DNA of 25,032 nucleotides from the NCBI GenBank assembly GCA_963923455.1, contig CAWULT010000064.1:1-25032 (forward strand), written 5' to 3'. The number at the start of each line of letters is the position of its first letter. The stretch's first letter is position 1. The notes below the pieces were generated by a model. The model was not told the DNA's origin. It searched no databases and was given only the letters and a program-made list of their open reading frames with translations. The stretch is from CAWULT01 sp963923455 (GTDB lineage Bacteria; Acidobacteriota; Vicinamibacteria; Vicinamibacterales; UBA2999). The position numbers and the translations under genes were made by a program. Of this stretch, positions 21,520 through 25,032 are shown piece after piece.

Positions 21520-21553
21520 GGAACCTGCTCCTTGGTGACGTCGGTTCACGGCG

Positions 21554-22600
21554 TCACCGGGTCCTGGCCTGCCCCTGGCGTGCGGGCAGCGTGTCGTACA
21601 CGGCCTGGACGAACATGGCGGTCGTCCAGGCGCCGGTGTTGGCGCCGAAACGCGTGTCATAGTCGGCGGTCAGCCGCGCGGCCTGCACCTGTGCCAGCGT
21701 GGCTCCGGAATCCTTCATGGCCCTGATGCGGTCGCGGACGATCACCACCATGTCGCGGTACTCGACGACCTCGTGTTCGTCGCTCAGGAAGCCATGGCCC
21801 GGGATCACGTACGTGCCCCCTTCGCCCTGGTGCTCGAAGACGGTCTTCTCCAGGATGAAGTTGAGCGCGCGGATGAGGCCGTTCACGGTGCCGCCGTTCT
21901 TCGTGTCGATGAACGGATACTGCGTCGTCGTGAAGATGTCGCCGGCGACGATCACGTCGGCCTCCCGGAAGTGCACGAGACTGTCGCCGTCCGTACTCGC
22001 GTTCGGCTGGTGGAACAGCTCGATGGCATCGCCGTTGTGGAACTTCCGCCGCCGCTCCTCCAGGTACGTGTCGCCGGGCACCGCGCCCGCCGGGGCGCCG
22101 TTGGCCTGCAGCCGGACCATCACGTTGTTGTGGCCGATCATCGTCGCATGGGCGAGCGGGTCGGCGAACAGCCCCGTGACCCCCCGCGGCGCGGAGTTGA
22201 CGAAGAACGAGCCCGGCAGACTCGGGTCCTGCCCGGCCGCGCCGAGCGTCTCGTTACCCCCGGTGTGCTCGGCGTGGAAGCTCGTGTTGGCGATGAACTG
22301 GATCGGTTTCGGGGTCAGCGAGCGGATCGCGGCGAGCACCTTGTCCGACAGCTTGCCCTCGCCGGTGTCCACCACGAACGCGCCCTGTGACCCGGTCTGC
22401 ACGACGATGTTGCCGCCGTCGCCGACCAGCATGTAGACGTTGTTGCGCACCGGCAGCACGTGAATCTGTCCGTCGCGCGGTTCCACCGGGACGGCCTTGC
22501 TCGTCTCCGAGGGCCGGCCCGGCACCGGCGACAGCAGCGTGGCGACATCGGTGGCGCGCGCCTGGCCGGGCAGGGCTGGCACCGCACAGCGACCACGCAC
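21554..22600 (-). CDS. Metallo-beta-lactamase-fold protein, 5'-truncated and with degenerate zinc motifs
   Basis: About 345 residues remain. In-frame GTG codons at 22600 and 22582 are the only nearby starts, and neither has a ribosome-binding site. The residues at the boundary (AVPALPGQARA) look like the end of a signal peptide whose beginning is missing. The fold is clear: VYMLVGDGGNIVV, FVVDTG, a zinc loop, an HNNVMV segment, DVIVAGD and a final YVIPGHG. However, the loop expected as HxHxDH reads SFHAEH, and the expected A-H-T-D-G-D reads ASTDGD. Two histidine ligands and the aspartate are therefore replaced. The protein is probably not a normal di-zinc enzyme, or belongs to a subfamily with different ligands. 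It heads operon C; with the promoter gone, expression of the operon is doubtful. Confidence 0.75.
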   Translation of the reverse strand: MRGRCAVPALPGQARATDVATLLSPVPGRPSETSKAVPVEPRDGQIHVLPVRNNVYMLVGDGGNIVVQTGSQGAFVVDTGEGKLSDKVLAAIRSLTPKPIQFIANTSFHAEHTGGNETLGAAGQDPSLPGSFFVNSAPRGVTGLFADPLAHATMIGHNNVMVRLQANGAPAGAVPGDTYLEERRRKFHNGDAIELFHQPNASTDGDSLVHFREADVIVAGDIFTTTQYPFIDTKNGGTVNGLIRALNFILEKTVFEHQGEGGTYVIPGHGFLSDEHEVVEYRDMVVIVRDRIRAMKDSGATLAQVQAARLTADYDTRFGANTGAWTTAMFVQAVYDTLPARQGQARTR

Positions 22601-22720
22601 GGGGTGCCGTCCGTGAGGTATGGCACGGGCCCGCGCGCCCGCCGGCTCTACCGGCGGGCGGACATCGACCGGTGGCTGGAAAGCTGCCGGCAGCAGATCG
22701 AGGCGGGGGTGCGGCCGTGA
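22597..22720 (+). pseudogene. C-terminal fragment of an excisionase-like helix-turn-helix protein
   Basis: The frame reads HGVPSVRYGTG, then RLYRRADIDRWLE and a short tail ending at TGA 22718-22720. This is the second half of a MerR/excisionase-type winged helix (HTH_17), where G-x-P-x-x-[RK] and RR-x-D-[LI]-D-x-W-L are typical. Everything upstream in the frame is antisense to the metallo-beta-lactamase gene, so the first helix and the recognition helix are missing. These proteins direct excision of phages and integrative elements. The fragment cannot be functional. Confidence 0.6.
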
Positions 22721-23712
22721 CGTCGTGGGGTGCGGGGGCTCGGCCGATGACTGGGCTGATCGGAGAGCTGGCGCAGCTGGCCGCTGCGCTGGCGAAGGCG
22801 CAGGCCGATGGACGGCGAGATGGGGATGGTGATGTTGCCGCTGGCGTCGGACGACTTGTCTGCCGTCACCACGAACTGCTGCAGCACCCCCGTGCTCGCC
22901 TTGCTGACCGGGTTGACGGCATACACGCCGGCCACCGTGAACACGTCGCCCTGCTTGAGGCGCGAGGCCGCCGCCGCCGTCCAGCCATCGGTGACGAGGG
23001 TCGCGCCCGTCTGGCTGGCGCCGTTCACGAGCGGCGTGCCGCCGAGCGGGCCGACCTGGTGCGTCGCCACCTGCTGATCCATGGCCCAATTGAAGCCCGC
23101 AACGTTCTCGCCCATCTCCGCGTCGTCATACTGCGACGAGATCTTGCCGCTGCGGTTGAACAGCCCCTTGAGCGCGTCCACGATGTTGGCCTGGCTCTGC
23201 GGCCCCAGGATCAGCGCGCGCTGCCCGTCGCGCGGGCACGAGAACTGGTCCAGCTTGGCGCCGGCGTCGAGATAGGTCGACAGCGCCGTCGGCGTCGTGC
23301 CAGGCGTGCCCACCGTGTTGAACGCGGACTTGTACGCGTTGCTCAGGACGTAGTTGTCGACATAGTTCGCCAGCAAATTGATCTGCGGCTTGAGAATCTG
23401 GTCGGAGAACGACGACAGCGACAGGGCCAGCTCGGCCGACGTCACGGCGGTGTCCACGCCGATCTGCTGGTCGATCGTCATAGTCGTGTACTCGTCGGTC
23501 ACGTTCTGCGCGGAGTAGGTCGCGCCCGTGCGGACGGTGTACTGGTTGGGCTTGCGGACGCGGATCGTCCCGCCCGTCGCCGACTGGGTGCCCTTCTGTC
23601 CGAAAAGCGCCTCGAACTTGCGCTCCGTATGCCGCGCCGCCGCGAGGTTGTTGCGGAACAGGCGCAGCGCCTCGAGGGTGATCACATCGTTCGTGAGAAA
23701 CGTATTCGCCAT
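22648..23712 (-). CDS. P22-type phage major capsid protein, 3'-truncated
   Basis: Starts at ATG 23712, 3 nt after the scaffold stop (TAACCAATG), so it is probably translated by coupling; no clear ribosome-binding site is present. Residues 1 to about 300 fit the P22 coat family: MANTFLTNDVITLEALR, IRVRKPNQYTVRTGA, a long alpha/beta body with ALILGPQSQANIV, and GPLGGTPLVNGA followed by DVFTVAGVYAVNP. Genuine homology ends near ISPSI (about 22812). The remaining 50 or so codons to TGA 22648 are the reverse strand of the unrelated fragments at 22597-22806. P22-type coats usually exceed 390 residues, so the C-terminal quarter is gone. Capsid assembly is not expected from this gene. Confidence 0.85.
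   Translation of the reverse strand: MANTFLTNDVITLEALRLFRNNLAAARHTERKFEALFGQKGTQSATGGTIRVRKPNQYTVRTGATYSAQNVTDEYTTMTIDQQIGVDTAVTSAELALSLSSFSDQILKPQINLLANYVDNYVLSNAYKSAFNTVGTPGTTPTALSTYLDAGAKLDQFSCPRDGQRALILGPQSQANIVDALKGLFNRSGKISSQYDDAEMGENVAGFNWAMDQQVATHQVGPLGGTPLVNGASQTGATLVTDGWTAAAASRLKQGDVFTVAGVYAVNPVSKASTGVLQQFVVTADKSSDASGNITIPISPSIGLRLRQRSGQLRQLSDQPSHRPSPRTPRRHGRTPASICCRQLSSHRSMSARR
22717..22806 (+). pseudogene. 5' fragment of an unknown small plus-strand gene
   Basis: GTG 22717 overlaps the excisionase stop (GTGA), and ATG 22747 begins MTGLIGELAQLAAALAKAQ, a short amphipathic Ala/Leu-rich helix. The frame then enters sequence that is antisense to the phage capsid gene. Only about 20-30 genuine residues are therefore left. 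I do not recognise the family. An early phage or element gene downstream of xis would be a natural neighbour. Confidence 0.4.
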
Positions 23713-23715
23713 TGG

Positions 23716-24774
23716 TTATCTCGCGCCGAACGAGCGACGCACGGATTCCCACTCAGCCAGAGAGCTGATGTCTTTGGGATCACGCGCGCCTGTCGGCACA
23801 CTGGCGCCACGCCCGACCGGCTGAATCGGGGGTTTCGCCTGTGAGAGGGAGGGCTGCGACGCCGAGCCGCTGGGTGCAGCGTCGAGCCTGGCTTCGAGTC
23901 GACCGACCTCGCGCATGGCGAGCATCGGGTGCAGCGCCTGGAGGCGCCGAAGGTCGTCCGGGTGGTCGGACAGGTAGCGCATGAGCCGCTGCGGCTGCTC
24001 GCTCTCAAGCAGGGCATCGGCGACGGCCGTCCCCCCGTCGGGGCGCTCACCGGGCTGCAGCGACATCGCCGGCCGCAGGTTGAGCACCTCGGGAGACAAC
24101 CCGGCCAGCAGCGCCGGCTCGGCCTGCTCGGCCGCGGCCATGCGCGAGGCGAACGTCGACGCGCGCGCGTGCCGCAGGTCGTCGGCCTGCTGCGCCTCGG
24201 CCTGCGCCTGCGCGTGCTGCATCAGCTCGCGGTACTGCTGGCGCGCGGCCCACCGCGCCTGCGCGGCGACGAACGCCGCATACGTGTCGAACTGGTCCTC
24301 GAGGGGCTGCGGGTCGCCCGCGTCGCCCGGCCTGGCCTGGGGCTGATCAGGGGCCTGCGGCACGGGGGCTGACGCCTGCGGGGGCGCCGCCGCCTGCGCC
24401 TGCAACGCCACCAGCTGCTCGCGCAGGGCCGCCGCCTCGCGCCGCGCCTGCTCGCGCTCCCAGACGACGTGCGCGATGCGGTCCTGCGGGTTCCGCCGGC
24501 GATCCGCCGGGGCGGCCTCGACCGGCGCGTCTGCCGGGGCCGGCGCGTCGGCGGCCGCGGGGTCTGCGACGGTCGGCGCCGCGTCCGCTTTGGTGAACCG
24601 GCCCCGCGCGTCGCGGCCGCGCGTCTCCTGCTCCCCGAGTAGGCGCTCGCGGATCGTGTCGGCGCTCTCCTCGGGCTCGGGCGGCTGCGCGCTCTCGCGC
24701 AGTAGCTGCGGGCGGGCCGCTTCGTAGTCCGCCAGGGACGTGAGCGACGACGGGTCAAGTGGCGCGTCGGACAC
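23716..24774 (-). CDS. Phage scaffolding-like protein
   Basis: Ends at TAA 23716-23718, immediately before the capsid gene. GTG 24774 is my preferred start (MSDAPLDPSSLTSLADYE); the frame also stays open to a GTG inside the terminator hairpin at 24834, which is unlikely. The product is about 352 residues, very rich in Ala, Gln, Pro and acidic residues. It has long predicted helices and coiled coil around 110-200 (EQARREAAALREQL, then QAQAEAQQADDLR), and a short basic-aromatic C-terminus (LAEWESVRRSFGAR). Composition, position just upstream of the coat gene and the C-terminal helix fit scaffolding proteins of the P22 type, which guide capsid assembly and then leave. It is not recognised by any catalytic motif. 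Confidence 0.7.
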   Translation of the reverse strand: MSDAPLDPSSLTSLADYEAARPQLLRESAQPPEPEESADTIRERLLGEQETRGRDARGRFTKADAAPTVADPAAADAPAPADAPVEAAPADRRRNPQDRIAHVVWEREQARREAAALREQLVALQAQAAAPPQASAPVPQAPDQPQARPGDAGDPQPLEDQFDTYAAFVAAQARWAARQQYRELMQHAQAQAEAQQADDLRHARASTFASRMAAAEQAEPALLAGLSPEVLNLRPAMSLQPGERPDGGTAVADALLESEQPQRLMRYLSDHPDDLRRLQALHPMLAMREVGRLEARLDAAPSGSASQPSLSQAKPPIQPVGRGASVPTGARDPKDISSLAEWESVRRSFGAR

Positions 24775-24810
24775 GGGAGCCGCGGGTTCCTGCAATGCAC
24801 ACCCCAAACG

Positions 24811-24857
24811 CAAAAAGGCCCGCACCGGCAGCACGAACTGCTGTCGATGCGGGCCTT
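24811..24857 (-). terminator. Rho-independent terminator on the minus strand
   Basis: AAGGCCCGCA (24815-24824) pairs with TGCGGGCCTT (24848-24857). The inner arms CCGGCAGCA and TGCTGTCGA extend the stem with two mismatches around a 5-nt loop. On the minus strand the stem is followed by TTTTT. It would stop transcripts coming from beyond the right edge, just ahead of the scaffold gene. Confidence 0.8.
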
Positions 24858-24921
24858 CTCCCAGGGCCGTGAGGCCGCTGGGTGAGCCGTCTGAATTAGT
24901 GGCGCGCTGTCGTGGCGCCGA

Positions 24922-25032
24922 TCACGCGGGCACGAAGCCCAGGTCCGGGGTTAGCCGCGCGCGCGTGCGCGCGGTAGACTGGGCTTGACCCGATTTCGTG
25001 GACATCTTCCGAAAGGTGGATACGATGTCCCG
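24922..25032 (-). CDS. Possible 3' end of a minus-strand phage gene (portal?)
   Basis: A minus-strand frame is open from the right edge to TGA at 24924-24922, ending ...ARLTPDLGFVPA, and the strong minus-strand terminator follows 65 nt later. In P22-type phages the portal gene precedes the scaffold gene, so position and terminator both fit a portal C-terminus. At 36 codons it is too short to identify, and the plus-strand reading of the same DNA (start codon at 25025) competes with it. Confidence 0.3.
   Translation of the reverse strand, partial: RDIVSTFRKMSTKSGQAQSTARTRARLTPDLGFVPA
24973..24978 (+). promoter_or_regulatory. Possible -10 element before a plus-strand gene at the edge
   Basis: GG-TAGACT, with TTAGCC 16 nt upstream (24951-24956), lies 47 nt before ATG 25025. 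The same TAGACT precedes the kinase gene. A near-palindrome, CCGCGCGC-GT-GCGCGCGG (24955-24972), sits between the two boxes. Confidence 0.3.
25025..25032 (+). CDS. Possible start of a plus-strand gene cut by the window edge
   Basis: ATG 25025 has AAGGTGG at 25011-25017, a good spacing of 7 nt, but only two codons and part of a third are visible. The DNA before it (TGACCCGATTTCGTGGACA at 24984-25002) reminds me of IS3-family terminal inverted repeats, so this could be the first gene of an insertion sequence. That is recollection without any comparison. Confidence 0.25.

Noticed and set aside
24955..24972. Near-palindrome CCGCGCGC-GT-GCGCGCGG as an attachment or origin site
   Set aside because: Simple alternating GC sequence in very GC-rich DNA; no matching copy was found at the left end of the phage segment, so an att role is unsupported.
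22597..25032. A complete prophage
   Set aside because: Only scaffold, a truncated coat and fragments are present. No integrase, terminase, tail genes, tRNA or flanking direct repeats were seen inside the window.
1..25032. CRISPR arrays, tRNA or rRNA genes
   Set aside because: I found no regularly spaced repeats and no convincing tRNA or rRNA signatures on reading both strands by eye.

Overview
The window is GC-rich (roughly 70%) bacterial DNA, densely packed with genes whose third codon positions are almost all G or C. The most likely source is an Acidobacteriota genome, probably of the Vicinamibacteria type. The basis is an abundance of secreted proteins sharing a W-[ED]-G-[DN]-x-L-V core, three DUF6152-type small secreted proteins, two DUF6644-type membrane proteins, Tat-exported amidohydrolases and a PQQ dehydrogenase. 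This placement rests on family recognition, not on a search.

Layout. 1-568 is the 3' end of a secreted WEGDTLV-family protein. It converges on a minus-strand metallo-beta-lactamase-fold hydrolase (599-1717), which diverges from a PQQ-dependent dehydrogenase (1889-3742). Operon A (3966-8119) holds two WEGDTLV proteins, a DUF6152 protein, and an NqrB/RnfD-like membrane protein fused to a cysteine-rich tail. A Tat-exported amidohydrolase follows (8188-9912). Operon B (10003-13014) repeats the plan: a diverged WEGDTLV protein, a DUF6152 protein and two DUF6644-like membrane proteins. A tannase-family protein that has lost its catalytic residues follows (13049-14692). Next come a DEAD-box RNA helicase and a Tat-exported phosphotriesterase-like protein (both minus), then a GAF-PAS-histidine kinase-receiver hybrid (plus). 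Operon C (minus, 20030-22600) holds a 5'-truncated degenerate metallo-beta-lactamase protein, a DUF6152 protein and a fifth WEGDTLV protein.

From about 22597 the DNA changes character. A 210-bp fragment carries the tail of an excisionase-like gene and the head of another gene. It is joined to a P22-type phage capsid gene lacking its 3' end, preceded by its scaffolding gene and a strong minus-strand terminator. The right edge holds either the end of a phage gene (perhaps portal) or the start of a new plus-strand gene, possibly an insertion sequence.

How the genes may work together (inference). Three times in 22 kb, on both strands and in both orders, a WEGDTLV secreted protein sits beside a DUF6152 protein, and twice these are followed by integral membrane proteins. 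All three DUF6152 proteins have a predicted signal-peptidase site directly before His-His, so the mature protein would begin with histidine. That arrangement is known from copper histidine-brace proteins such as CopC and LPMOs. The DUF6644-like proteins resemble CopD in places. A periplasmic metal-binding or redox module is therefore the best candidate here for an undescribed system. A second theme is catalytic-motif decay: the tannase-family protein, one metallo-beta-lactamase protein and one amidohydrolase all lack canonical active-site residues while remaining open and well conserved elsewhere.
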